NCBI GenBank assembly: GCA_019416685.1
Contig: DXWV01000091.1
Coordinates: 1 to 30,167 of the forward strand
DNA: 30,167 bases
Reading direction: 5' to 3'
Source of the DNA: Bacteroides sp.
GTDB taxonomy: Bacteria; Bacteroidota; Bacteroidia; Bacteroidales; Bacteroidaceae
Shown here: piece by piece, positions 8,457-16,637 of the stretch
Position numbering within the stretch: the stretch's first letter is position 1
Layout of the letters: the number at the start of each line of letters is the position of its first letter
Made by a program: the position numbers and the translations under genes
Notes under the pieces: model-generated
The model's input: only the letters and a program-made list of their open reading frames with translations
The model's database searches: none
Told to the model about the DNA's origin: nothing

Positions 8457-8562
8457 CAAAGATAGGAGAAGACAATGAATACATATATATCTATCCTCGC
8501 CCAATAGGTATGTAATTATACCAAACATCAAAAACATACAAATTAGGCGAAAACAGATATAT
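8457..8562 (-). promoter_or_regulatory. Complex promoter with inverted 29-bp boxes (copy 2)
   Basis: The -7 box TATCTTTG is at 8457-8464. Box A is 8485-8513 and box B is 8534-8562 in opposite orientation, with a 20-bp spacer. A and B match each other at 23 of 29 positions. Distances (-7 to A, 20 bp; A to B, 20 bp) are identical to those of the element at 909-1014. The conserved core includes GCCnAATnnGTAT. No -33 TTTG is seen. Confidence 0.7.
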
Positions 8563-8839
8563 CATTTTTTCAATATATCGGGGATAGATTCTTTATATTA
8601 CAAAAGTACGTATTTAAGTATGTGTTAATTACCTATTTAATACACCATTAAAATGCATACTTTATACGCATAAAGTACGTACTTTTTAATGCATTGTATT
8701 ACAGATATATATAATAGATTCAGACTCTTTTTATATATAAAACAAGTGTGAGATACTCACGCACCCCACACCCCAACCAATCGTGTATTAATCTATACAA
8801 ATCAAATCTAATTACTACAATTTAGAAAACATGTAAGAT
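8563..8839. other. Non-coding remainder of a 402-bp gap, with dyads
   Basis: No credible reading frame. Visible structure: ACTTTAT-ACGC-ATAAAGT (8659-8676), the perfect 14-bp palindrome AAAGTACGTACTTT (8672-8685) overlapping it, and flanking ATGCAT palindromes at 8653-8658 and 8689-8694. A short hairpin GTGAG-ATA-CTCAC (8748-8760), followed on the minus strand by ACTTGTTTT, could be a weak terminator for the gene ending at 8840. Confidence 0.4.
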
Positions 8840-9739
8840 TTAGGAATTTCGTATTATCGAATAAGATGAAACAATGTTCCATACTTTTCTATTATTCTCT
8901 GACATTTCTTTCTTCAATTTCTCTGAAATAGCCTCCAACTCACGTACAGAAAGTTTAGAAGCTGCTGTTATTTCCTTTTGCAATTGGTCCAGAGAAAAGT
9001 ATTCATCCAATTCTCCACCTACATTGCCCAAGAAGTGGTTATGATATTGTTCCACTACATTGGCAGAAGTCAACAAACCACCTGATCCATAATCACCAAT
9101 AATGATAACAGGCTTTTTATACAAAGCTCCTTGCAGAGCCACATATTTATGCCCTATTACAAGACTGGCATTTTGTATCAATGTATTTAACTCAAATTCT
9201 TCACGTACAGTTACATGAGATGCATATCCTATATCATAAAGCTCCTGTTCTCCCGAATAAATGATACTAATCTTATATTGAGTCAGTGTGTTCAAAACAA
9301 TGAATGTTCTTAATGCCGAACGCCCATTGCCAACTCCAACAAGGATAGCAGGCTTTGAATACGGATATTTAAGATATCTGTCCACTTCTCCGTCCCACGG
9401 AAAAGAGAGAGCCGTAACACAACTATCACAGGAATAAGTTTTTTCCGGTGCAATGAGCAGTAAATGTTCATACCGCGTAGTACCTTCTATAAACTCATCT
9501 TCATAATCATCTGCTAAGATCGAATAAACAATTGGAATGGCAGGGCGTAATGTTTGTATTTTCTCATAACCTCTTCTATTAAAAGCAAAGGCAAGATTAT
9601 AAGAAAGCCACATCTCCTTGGCAACATCGCCTGCCATATCCACTTGATAACGTCCATCTTTCAACAGCTTTATCAAACCTTCACAGGTCTTTTGCTGTGT
9701 ATATGTGTTGCAACAAGCAGAAAATAGAATTTTCCTCAT
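8840..9739 (-). CDS. Unrecognised cytoplasmic protein, possibly GT-B-fold glycosyltransferase-like
   Basis: I do not recognise this 299-residue family with confidence. There is no signal peptide. Alternating hydrophobic strands with glycines (PAILVGVGNGRSALR, ASLVIGHKYVALQGALYKKPVIIIGDYGSGGL) recall the C-terminal half of GT-B glycosyltransferases, where a nucleotide-sugar site is preceded by a conserved A-L-x-KKPVI pattern. A CDSC pair sits near residue 105. It starts 15 bp after the DUF3244 gene and ends before a 402-bp gap, so it is probably the last gene of that transcript. Co-transcription with a small secreted protein under a TPR regulator could mean that it modifies or supports that protein. 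That is speculation. Confidence 0.45.
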   Translation of the reverse strand: MRKILFSACCNTYTQQKTCEGLIKLLKDGRYQVDMAGDVAKEMWLSYNLAFAFNRRGYEKIQTLRPAIPIVYSILADDYEDEFIEGTTRYEHLLLIAPEKTYSCDSCVTALSFPWDGEVDRYLKYPYSKPAILVGVGNGRSALRTFIVLNTLTQYKISIIYSGEQELYDIGYASHVTVREEFELNTLIQNASLVIGHKYVALQGALYKKPVIIIGDYGSGGLLTSANVVEQYHNHFLGNVGGELDEYFSLDQLQKEITAASKLSVRELEAISEKLKKEMSENNRKVWNIVSSYSIIRNS

Positions 9740-9754
9740 AGTTATATTTATGGA

Positions 9755-10132
9755 TTACATTAATGTAAAATTGCCATAAACATAACCATCCTTTGAGTTT
9801 CTAAATTCTATTGTATAAGTACCAGTATTGTAATCTTCTACAGGAATAGCAAGTGATTGCCCGCAAGCAGTTACCTCTATAGAAGAGGTGTACACATTTT
9901 GAGCGGCATCCTTTATTACTATATTCACATCACCTACAGGAGCGGTAAATTCAACAATCAAAACATTTCCTTCGAAAGTTGCTTCAATAGGAATAGCAGG
10001 ATCTAACGAACGACTGCCAATCTGAGAGAATTCTCCTTTTAATACTAATCCATCTTCAAGAGGAGTACCTGCAAAAACATTGCTCATCATAAACAATGCT
10101 ACCAATAATGACATAAACAAACGTGATTTCAT
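9755..10132 (-). CDS. DUF3244-type small secreted protein
   Basis: A 125-residue protein with a clear signal peptide (about 1-21, ending NVFA). The mature part is a single beta-sandwich-like domain (IEATFEGNVLIVEFTAPVGDVNIVIKD, TGTYTIEFRNSKDGYVYGNFTL) typical of the DUF3244 family, which is confined largely to Bacteroidota. The ATG at 10130-10132 is chosen because a strong promoter (10156-10187) lies just upstream; a longer frame reaching 10243 would start before the transcript. No catalytic residues are evident. The function of the family is unknown. Confidence 0.75.
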   Translation of the reverse strand: MKSRLFMSLLVALFMMSNVFAGTPLEDGLVLKGEFSQIGSRSLDPAIPIEATFEGNVLIVEFTAPVGDVNIVIKDAAQNVYTSSIEVTACGQSLAIPVEDYNTGTYTIEFRNSKDGYVYGNFTLM

Positions 10133-10155
10133 AAATATACTGTTTTTTGTTTCTC

Positions 10156-10187
10156 CAAATGTACGATGTACTGATGAGAAAAGCAAA
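10156..10187 (-). promoter_or_regulatory. Bacteroidota-type promoter of the DUF3244 gene
   Basis: The minus strand has TACATTTG (10156-10163, consensus TAnnTTTG) and TTTG (10184-10187) with a 20-bp spacer, the ideal arrangement for the Bacteroides primary sigma factor. The expected TSS near 10150 leaves a leader of about 18 nt. Confidence 0.75.
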
Positions 10188-10191
10188 AAAA

Positions 10192-10282
10192 CGACCCGGA
10201 CAATTTGAGTAAGTCCAATAAGAGATAAACAATTATATATCAAACGATTACAGAAAATAAAAAATTATCGACCCGGACAATT
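10192..10282. repeat. Two 14-bp direct repeats upstream of the DUF3244 promoter, candidate operator
   Basis: CGACCCGGACAATT occurs at 10192-10205 and 10269-10282, 77 bp apart (about 7.3 helical turns). The first copy abuts the -33 box. The GC-rich core stands out in an AT-rich gap between the regulator stop and the DUF3244 start. A natural candidate ligand is the adjacent TPR-LuxR-type regulator; this is inference. Confidence 0.5.
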
Positions 10283-10296
10283 GGAAATTTATTTTC

Positions 10297-12039
10297 TTAG
10301 TAATTTCGTATAAAATGGTCTAAATCCTCCTGAGCTGATATATTTAAGCGTTTTTTCAATCTACCTTTGGCTTTAGTTATAGAGTCGGATGTAGTGAAAA
10401 AGACACGTTTTAATGCATCATTAGTAAAACCAAACTTCAATAAACAACAAATTTCAAGATCATGTTTAGTCAATGCAGGATATTCTTCCTGCAGACGAAT
10501 AAGCATATCCGAATACAAATAATTAAATAAGTCAAACAGACATTCCCAATCCGGGCGAGAGAGTTCTCCTTTCACAGCACCTGACTTTAATGAAAGTAAC
10601 ATACGGAATGTAGATATATACCTTGCATCAATAGGAGAACAGGAGTTATCAATATCACCACCCAATGTATTCAAACGTTCTGTTAGCGTTTTATTCTGTC
10701 CTTGCAGAAGCAAAACCTTTCCATTCAATTCCCCAATCTTTGTACGATAATCTTCTGATTCACTTTGCAATTCCTGGTAATTTACCAACTCTTCCTGATA
10801 GAGTGCTATCTCTTCTCTGTTTTCAACAATTTGCTTTTCAATCTCTTGGATTCGTCTCTTATTACGGCGCTGTCTATAATAAAAATAATAAGCACCAAGA
10901 AAAACCAAAAAGGACAATAAGAAACAAAACCAAACAATCGTTTGATTCTTTATCTTCAACTGAAGGTTTTCGTTTTGTAATTTCTCATTCTCATATTTCT
11001 TCTGTAAACTCGCTACGGTTTCTCTTATCTCTGCTTTTTGAATTTCTCTATTTAATGAATCAGACTTCTCTTTATATCCTATAGCTTCCCAAGGATTCTT
11101 GCGTAGTTTTTCTAATTCAAAAAGTAGTCTATAAGTATCTGCTTGTGTATAAATATTAGTAGCCTCTGTAGCCCTTTTCAAATATTTTTCAGCTTCATCT
11201 TTATTATTCATTAGAAGACAATTATAACCCAAAGAAAGATATATCTCAGAGAAAAGAGATGTTTTTCCGTCCAGTTCAAGAGCTTGCAACAAATAATATT
11301 CTGCTTTCTGATAATCTTTTTTCATACGATGTAATAACCCTAATTCCTGAAGAATAGTTAATTCCGATTTACATTTAGAACGATGAGCTAACTCCAAAGC
11401 TTTTTGATAATAGGTATACGCACTATCAGAACTGGCACCTATAGAAAGATAATATCGCCCAATACTCCTTAATGCATAGCTCATACAACAAGTATCCTTA
11501 ATTATACGATAACAGCTCAAAGCTTCCTGGTAATTTAAAAGAGATTCACCTGCAAGATCCTGATTCCAGTTCAATGTTCCCATTTCTTCTAAAATAAGTC
11601 CCAATGTTCTGTACTCCTTACTCCCTTCGAAGATACTTCTGGCCTTCAAATAATATCTCATGGCGTCTTCCGGACGATTCAATTCCTTCATTACCCTGCC
11701 ATAATAGAAAAATGCCTTTCCTTTGGCTATCCAATTCTCATCATGAGAGCCATAATATCCTACTGCAATTGTAATCAAAGAATCCGATTCCGGTTTAATG
11801 TAGTTTTTGTCCATAGCTTGTGTCATCAATAAGCTATAGTCTGCCTGAGCTTTACCATGTAAAGCTTCAGGATTGGGTATACGTTTTAAAAGATTAAGAG
11901 CACTATCCGGAGCTACTTCCATGCATTTTTCAACCAAAGAGAGTGTTTGAACGACTGAATCCGGGGTCGTCTGGCAAGAAATTACCCATAAGGATAAAAT
12001 GAGCAAAAACAAAAGATGATAAGTAGTACGTCGTAACAT
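10297..12039 (-). CDS. Transmembrane TPR regulator with LuxR-like DNA-binding C-terminus
   Basis: From the ATG at 12037-12039 the product is 580 residues. It has a signal/lipobox-like segment (VISC, Cys22), a long run of TPR motifs (for example DAMRYYLKARSIFE, SAYTYYQKALELAH, KAEYYLLQALELD, EAEKYLKRATEA) in the exported part, a coiled coil, and a transmembrane helix at about 367-388 followed by the basic RQRRNKRR. A second coiled coil is followed by a C-terminal LuxR-type helix-turn-helix (LTKHDLEICCLLKFGFTNDALKR...SITKAKGRLKKRLNI, wrapped by DARYISTFRMLL). It is probably a one-component membrane sensor that binds DNA from the membrane. An upstream in-frame start at 12069 would precede the predicted -7 box (12059-12066), so it is not used. 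The likely target is the adjacent DUF3244 promoter. Confidence 0.75.
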   Translation of the reverse strand: MLRRTTYHLLFLLILSLWVISCQTTPDSVVQTLSLVEKCMEVAPDSALNLLKRIPNPEALHGKAQADYSLLMTQAMDKNYIKPESDSLITIAVGYYGSHDENWIAKGKAFFYYGRVMKELNRPEDAMRYYLKARSIFEGSKEYRTLGLILEEMGTLNWNQDLAGESLLNYQEALSCYRIIKDTCCMSYALRSIGRYYLSIGASSDSAYTYYQKALELAHRSKCKSELTILQELGLLHRMKKDYQKAEYYLLQALELDGKTSLFSEIYLSLGYNCLLMNNKDEAEKYLKRATEATNIYTQADTYRLLFELEKLRKNPWEAIGYKEKSDSLNREIQKAEIRETVASLQKKYENEKLQNENLQLKIKNQTIVWFCFLLSFLVFLGAYYFYYRQRRNKRRIQEIEKQIVENREEIALYQEELVNYQELQSESEDYRTKIGELNGKVLLLQGQNKTLTERLNTLGGDIDNSCSPIDARYISTFRMLLSLKSGAVKGELSRPDWECLFDLFNYLYSDMLIRLQEEYPALTKHDLEICCLLKFGFTNDALKRVFFTTSDSITKAKGRLKKRLNISAQEDLDHFIRNY

Positions 12040-12058
12040 GTCTATATTGAGTTTTGTG

Positions 12059-12066
12059 CAAAAATA
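12059..12066 (-). promoter_or_regulatory. -7 box of the TPR regulator gene
   Basis: TATTTTTG on the minus strand matches TAnnTTTG and would place the TSS near 12053, giving a leader of about 14 nt to the ATG at 12039. No good -33 TTTG is visible. It decides in favour of the internal ATG. Confidence 0.5.
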
Positions 12067-12083
12067 CACAAAAAACTCTTAGA

Positions 12084-12836
12084 TCAGTTACTTACAGCAG
12101 CGTTTTGTTCCAACCGTTGATGTTCCTGGATAAGTTGCATATTCTCTTTTGCCTTAGAAACAAACTCCTTCACCATCTTATTCATTTTAAAAGAATAAGG
12201 AGCATCTTTCATTATATCCTCTATTTGCGGAGTCATAACGGGATAAGGAAGATTACTACACAACATCAAAAAGACACTGGGGCCTAACACCGTTTCATAA
12301 TTATCAGATATAAATGTCTTAACATACTGATTCATCTCATTGATCAGCGCTTCACCTTCCTTCGTCAACTGCTCATGAATGTCAGCAAGATCAGCACCTT
12401 CCATCACCATACGGGCCTCTTTATGTTCTAACTCCTCAATCTTCACATCCATGGCATTTTTCTTATCTATAAACTCATAGAGAGCATCGTTAAGAGGAGT
12501 ACCCTTGGCAGCCAGTTCTGTATTGGTAATTGTTATTTTAATATCGCCTTTTTCAATCACTAAAGGCATAATAGCCTCATCATCCATATAGAGAGTAGCC
12601 ATCATCACAGAATCAACAGTACCTTTCATTGAAAATAATCCATGAATAACCTCTGCCGAATCAAGTTTTATCCATTTCCCTTCCTGCAATGTTTTTATAA
12701 ACAACATTCTTCCATCAAGGCTGCTTACCGATGACGAACCTTCTATCTTATACTTGCGACCACAGGAAGTAAAGACGAGAAGCAAAAGCAATAAAGGCAA
12801 AAATTTACTCACACGCATCTGTTTGTAGGTTTTCAT
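12084..12836 (-). CDS. DUF4369-type lipoprotein
   Basis: An exported lipoprotein with signal LLLLLLVFTSC. Its N-terminal half (YKIEGSSSVSSLDGRMLFIKTLQEGKWIKLDSAEVIHGLFSMKGTVDSVMMATLYMD, read in pieces) is the DUF4369 domain often found at the N-terminus of Bacteroidota thiol-disulfide proteins. Here the C-terminal thioredoxin domain and any CxxC are absent; instead there is a charged helical region (about 110-200) and an NYETVLGPSVFLML segment. The frame opens at 12875, but the promoter box at 12841-12848 lies inside that extension, so translation should start at the ATG at 12836 (or the next one at 12818). It is divergent from the sulfatase maturase gene. Function unknown. Confidence 0.75.
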   Translation of the reverse strand: MKTYKQMRVSKFLPLLLLLLVFTSCGRKYKIEGSSSVSSLDGRMLFIKTLQEGKWIKLDSAEVIHGLFSMKGTVDSVMMATLYMDDEAIMPLVIEKGDIKITITNTELAAKGTPLNDALYEFIDKKNAMDVKIEELEHKEARMVMEGADLADIHEQLTKEGEALINEMNQYVKTFISDNYETVLGPSVFLMLCSNLPYPVMTPQIEDIMKDAPYSFKMNKMVKEFVSKAKENMQLIQEHQRLEQNAAVSN

Positions 12837-12840
12837 GTTG

Positions 12841-12872
12841 CAAAGGTACAACGGATTCAGATTTGAATGAAA
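12841..12872 (-). promoter_or_regulatory. Promoter of the DUF4369 lipoprotein gene
   Basis: The -7 box TACCTTTG (12841-12848) and TTTC (12869-12872, one base off TTTG) are 20 bp apart on the minus strand. The TSS would fall almost exactly on the ATG at 12836, so either the mRNA is leaderless or the ATG at 12818 is used. Confidence 0.55.
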
Positions 12873-12963
12873 CATTTTATCAATATTTAAAACTTGTAAG
12901 ACTCTTTTCTTTAATAATCCTTATAAACACCCGTTTTGGGTATGTATTTTCATTTAGTTTACC

Positions 12964-12971
12964 TAAATTTG
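12964..12971 (+). promoter_or_regulatory. -7 box upstream of the sulfatase maturase gene
   Basis: TAAATTTG matches TAnnTTTG. The nearest TTTG upstream (12935-12938) is 25 bp away, which is longer than usual. The predicted leader is about 65 nt and ends in the heptamer array at 13011-13038. Confidence 0.45.
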
Positions 12972-13010
12972 CAAGCTATGACTTGACAAATAGTCAACAT
13001 TAACGATTCT

Positions 13011-13038
13011 GATTCATAATTTATAATTCATAATATAA
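13011..13038. repeat. AT-rich heptamer array just before a start codon
   Basis: Four consecutive 7-mers: GATTCAT, AATTTAT, AATTCAT, AATATAA. They end 4 bp before the ATG at 13043. A similar array precedes the peptidase gene at 14367. Confidence 0.6.
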
Positions 13039-13042
13039 TAGA

Positions 13043-14269
13043 ATGTCAACTTACGCACCCTTTGCCAAACCGCTCTACGTGATGCTAAAACCTGTTGGAG
13101 CAGTGTGTAATCTCGCATGTGATTATTGTTACTATCTGGAAAAGGCTAAATTATATAGAGAGAATCCTAAACATGTAATGAGTGAAGAACTTCTGGAGAA
13201 GTTCATTGAAGAATATATTAACTCTCAGACAATGCCTCAGGTACTTTTCACATGGCATGGCGGAGAAACATTAATGCGTCCTTTATCTTTTTATAAAAGG
13301 GCAATGGAATTACAGAAAAAATATGCCCGGGGACGTACAATAGATAACTGCATACAGACCAATGGTACTATGCTGACGGACGAATGGTGTGAATTCTTTC
13401 GTGAAAACAACTGGCTGGTAGGCGTGTCTATCGATGGCCCACAGGAATTCCATGATGAATATCGCAAAAACAAGCAGGGAAAACCTTCTTTTATAAAAGT
13501 AATGCAGGGCATCAACCTGCTCAAAAAGCACAAAGTGGAGTGGAATGCCATGGCGGTAGTAAACGACTATAATGCAGACTATCCACTGGAATTTTACCGT
13601 TTCTTTAAAGAACTCAATTGTCACTATATACAGTTTGCTCCTATCGTAGAACGTATCTTTAAACATACTGACGGACGGCATTTAGCTTCACTTGCCGAAC
13701 AAGAAGGTGGCGAACTTGCCGACTTTTCTATTACGCCGGAGCAATGGGGTAACTTTCTATGTACCTTATTTGACGAATGGGTAAAAGAAGATGTAGGAAA
13801 CTACTATATACAGTTATTCGATTCAACACTTGCTAATTGGATTGGTGAGCAACCCGGCGTTTGCTCTATGGCAAAGACTTGTGGCCATGCCGGAGTAATG
13901 GAATTCAATGGAGATGTATACTCTTGCGATCACTTTGTATTCCCGGAATATAAACTGGGGAATATATACAACAAGACTCTGGTAGAGATGATGTATAGTG
14001 AAAAGCAGAATGCCTTTGGACAAATGAAGCAAAGCTCTCTCCCAACTCAATGTAAAGAGTGTGAGTTCTTATTTGCCTGTAACGGAGAATGTCCGAAAAA
14101 TCGTTTTGTCAGAACAGCAAGCGGCGAACCCGGACTAAATTACCTTTGCAAAGGTTATTACCAATTTTTTCAGCATGTAGCACCCTATATGGATTTCATG
14201 AAAAAAGAGCTGATGAATAAGCGTGCTCCGGCAAATATAATGGAAGCCATAAAAAAGGGAGAGTTATAA
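13043..14269 (+). CDS. chuR: Anaerobic sulfatase-maturating radical SAM enzyme (anSME/ChuR type)
   Basis: A 408-residue radical SAM/SPASM protein that, from its family, converts an active-site Cys or Ser of sulfatases to formylglycine in the cytoplasm. The SAM cluster motif CX3CX2C is Cys22, Cys26, Cys29 in GAVCNLACDYCYY. The SPASM region carries the auxiliary-cluster cysteines (CSMAKTCGHAGVMEFNGDVYSCDHF, then CKECEFLFACNGECPKNRF, split here). Length and sequence agree closely with my recollection of the characterised B. thetaiotaomicron anSME (ChuR). No sulfatase is encoded in the window, so it presumably acts on sulfatases encoded elsewhere. It is followed 97 bp later by the first S46 peptidase gene in the same direction. 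Confidence 0.92.
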   Translation: MSTYAPFAKPLYVMLKPVGAVCNLACDYCYYLEKAKLYRENPKHVMSEELLEKFIEEYINSQTMPQVLFTWHGGETLMRPLSFYKRAMELQKKYARGRTIDNCIQTNGTMLTDEWCEFFRENNWLVGVSIDGPQEFHDEYRKNKQGKPSFIKVMQGINLLKKHKVEWNAMAVVNDYNADYPLEFYRFFKELNCHYIQFAPIVERIFKHTDGRHLASLAEQEGGELADFSITPEQWGNFLCTLFDEWVKEDVGNYYIQLFDSTLANWIGEQPGVCSMAKTCGHAGVMEFNGDVYSCDHFVFPEYKLGNIYNKTLVEMMYSEKQNAFGQMKQSSLPTQCKECEFLFACNGECPKNRFVRTASGEPGLNYLCKGYYQFFQHVAPYMDFMKKELMNKRAPANIMEAIKKGEL

Positions 14270-14327
14270 AAAGGAAGAAGGGAGAATTGAGATGGGAGAA
14301 GAAAAAAGTTCTTTGAACATCATTCGT

Positions 14328-14362
14328 AAATGATAAATCATAATTTATAAATCATAAATCAA
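14328..14362. repeat. AT-rich heptamer array before the DPP7-type peptidase gene
   Basis: Five consecutive 7-mers (AAATGAT, AAATCAT, AATTTAT, AAATCAT, AAATCAA) end 4 bp before the ATG at 14367. This is the same placement as the array at 13011-13038. Confidence 0.6.
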
Positions 14363-14366
14363 AAAG

Positions 14367-16532
14367 ATGAATAAACTAAAACTTTATGTACTGGCGCTAA
14401 TGGCGCTAATCGTTTGTTCCGTAAAAGCGGACGAAGGAATGTGGTTGTTACAGCTGATGCAGCAGCAAAACTCCATCGACATGATGAAAAAACAAGGATT
14501 AAAGCTGGAAGCAACTGATCTCTATAACCCGAATGGAGTATCCCTGAAAGATGCAGTAGGTATCTTTGGTGGTGGATGTACCGGAGAAATAATCTCGCCG
14601 GAAGGACTTATCCTGACCAACCATCATTGCGGCTATTCATCTATCCAACAACATAGTTCGGTAGAGCACGACTATCTGACAGACGGTTTCTGGGCAACCT
14701 CAAGAGATAAAGAATTGCCAACTCCGGGATTAAAATTCACATTTATCGAACGAATTGAAGATATCACAGATCTTGTAAACCAGAAGATAGAGTCTAAAGA
14801 AATCACAGAAGCCGAATCTTTTACTTCGGAGTTTCTTAATAAACTTGCAAAAGACCTCTATGCAAAGAGTGATCTGAATGAAAAGCCAGGTATTGTTCCA
14901 CAGGCTTTGCCGTTCTATGCAGGCAACAAATTCTATATGTTTTATAAGAAAGTATATCCGGATGTACGTATGGTAGCCGCTCCCCCCTCATCAGTAGGTA
15001 AGTTTGGTGGTGAAACGGATAATTGGATGTGGCCTCGTCATACCGGTGATTTCTCTATGTTCCGTATTTATGCAGATGCCAATGGCGAACCTGCTGAATA
15101 CAGTGCAGATAATGTACCTTTGAAAACCAAAAAGCATCTTTCTATCTCTTTGAAAGGACTGAAAGAAGGTGACTATGCCATGATTATGGGATTTCCCGGA
15201 AGTACCAGCCGTTATCTCACTGTTTCGGAAGTAAAAGAACGTATGAATTCTACCAACGAACCACGTATTCGTATACGTACAGCTCGTTTGAACATATTGA
15301 AGGAAGTCATGAACGCCAGTGATAAGACCCGTATCCAGTATGCCAACAAATATGCAGGTTCATCCAATTACTGGAAAAATTCTATCGGAATGAACAAAGC
15401 CATCATTGATAATGATGTGTTAGGTACAAAAGCAGAACAAGAAGCACGTTTTGCACAATTTGCCAAAGAAAAAAACAATGCAGCCTACATGAATGTAGTG
15501 AAAGAAATTGATGATGCGATAGCCATTACCGCTCCTCTCACCTATCAAGGTACTTGCCTGACAGAAGCTTTCTTCGCTGCCATTGAATTTGGAAGTCCTT
15601 ATCAGATCATGGAAAAACTGGAAAAAGCACTGGAAGAAAAGAATGACTCTGCCATTAACGCTAATATCAAAATTCTGAAAGAAGTCTTTGCCAAGATTCA
15701 CGACAAAGATTATGACCACGAAGTAGATCGTAAAGTAGCCAAAGCACTGTTCCCGCTTTACGCTGAAATGATTCCGGCAGAACAACGTCCTAACTTCTAC
15801 AACACCATTGAAAAAGAATATAAAGGAGATTATAACAAGTTCGTTGATGCAATGTACGACTCCTCTATTATGGCTAACCAGGCTAACTTTGATAAGTTTA
15901 TTAAAAAGCCAACTGTAAAAGCCATCCAAAAAGATCTGGCCACTCAATATTCACGTGGAAAATATGAAAAACTGATAGAACTCAGATCAGCACTTCAGGC
16001 TGAAGATGAAAAACTGGACTCACTGCATAAGATCTATATCCGTGGCCTGGGCGAAATGAAACTCCCTGTTCCTTCTTATCCGGATGCCAACTTCACACTA
16101 CGTCTGACTTACGGTAATGTGAAACCTTATAGCCCAAGAGACGGTGTATTCTATAAATACTATACTACTACAGATGGTATTCTGGAAAAAGAAAATCCGG
16201 AAGACCGCGAGTTCAATGTACCTGCTAAACTGAAAGAGCTGATTGAAAAGAAGGACTTCGGCCGTTACGCAATGCCCAATGGCGATATGCCTGTCTGCTT
16301 CCTTTCAACCAATGACATCACCGGTGGTAATTCCGGAAGCCCTGTGCTGAATGAGAACGGTGAGTTGATTGGTTGTGCTTTTGACGGCAACTGGGAATCG
16401 TTGAGTGGAGATATCAATTTCGATAATGACCTGCAACGCTGTATCAACCTGGATATCCGTTATGTTCTCTTCATCCTCGATAAACTTGGCGGATGCGGAC
16501 ACTTAATTGATGAAATGACAATTGTAGAATAA
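14367..16532 (+). CDS. S46 dipeptidyl-peptidase, DPP7 type
   Basis: A 721-residue exported serine exopeptidase that removes dipeptides from peptide N-termini in the periplasm. The signal peptide is about 1-21 (ending VKA). Chymotrypsin-like catalytic motifs are GLILTNHHCGY (His86/87), DNWMWPRHTGDFS (Asp228) and GGNSGSP (Ser656). Eighteen residues after the serine is Gly674. In Porphyromonas gingivalis the equivalent position is Gly666 in DPP7 and Arg673 in DPP11, and it sets P1 preference. Gly predicts preference for hydrophobic or aliphatic P1 residues. The second S46 gene follows 105 bp downstream, behind a large inverted repeat. Confidence 0.9.
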   Translation: MNKLKLYVLALMALIVCSVKADEGMWLLQLMQQQNSIDMMKKQGLKLEATDLYNPNGVSLKDAVGIFGGGCTGEIISPEGLILTNHHCGYSSIQQHSSVEHDYLTDGFWATSRDKELPTPGLKFTFIERIEDITDLVNQKIESKEITEAESFTSEFLNKLAKDLYAKSDLNEKPGIVPQALPFYAGNKFYMFYKKVYPDVRMVAAPPSSVGKFGGETDNWMWPRHTGDFSMFRIYADANGEPAEYSADNVPLKTKKHLSISLKGLKEGDYAMIMGFPGSTSRYLTVSEVKERMNSTNEPRIRIRTARLNILKEVMNASDKTRIQYANKYAGSSNYWKNSIGMNKAIIDNDVLGTKAEQEARFAQFAKEKNNAAYMNVVKEIDDAIAITAPLTYQGTCLTEAFFAAIEFGSPYQIMEKLEKALEEKNDSAINANIKILKEVFAKIHDKDYDHEVDRKVAKALFPLYAEMIPAEQRPNFYNTIEKEYKGDYNKFVDAMYDSSIMANQANFDKFIKKPTVKAIQKDLATQYSRGKYEKLIELRSALQAEDEKLDSLHKIYIRGLGEMKLPVPSYPDANFTLRLTYGNVKPYSPRDGVFYKYYTTTDGILEKENPEDREFNVPAKLKELIEKKDFGRYAMPNGDMPVCFLSTNDITGGNSGSPVLNENGELIGCAFDGNWESLSGDINFDNDLQRCINLDIRYVLFILDKLGGCGHLIDEMTIVE

Positions 16533-16538
16533 TTATTC

Positions 16539-16626
16539 AATGTGCTAATATGCCGATGTGCCAATTGCTCTTCAGCATAACAGCGCAAGCAATTGGCACA
16601 TTGACATATTGGCAAATTAGCACATT
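16539..16626. repeat. Inverted repeat built of octamers between the two S46 genes
   Basis: Left arm 16539-16569 and right arm 16588-16626 are nearly complementary. The right arm has one extra 8-mer. Each arm is a string of related octamers (AATGTGCT, AATATGCC, GATGTGCC, AATTGCTC). The loop carries CAGCATAACAGCGC. It is a strong potential hairpin at the end of the first peptidase gene. Confidence 0.7.
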
Positions 16627-16637
16627 ATCATATATAA

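Noticed and set aside
10133..10243. 37-residue N-terminal extension of the DUF3244 protein
   Set aside because: It starts with TTG, contains the promoter, and would precede a perfect signal peptide.
15420..15947. 175-residue reading frame opposite the DPP7-type gene
   Set aside because: It is the antisense shadow of a strongly conserved peptidase gene and has no family resemblance.
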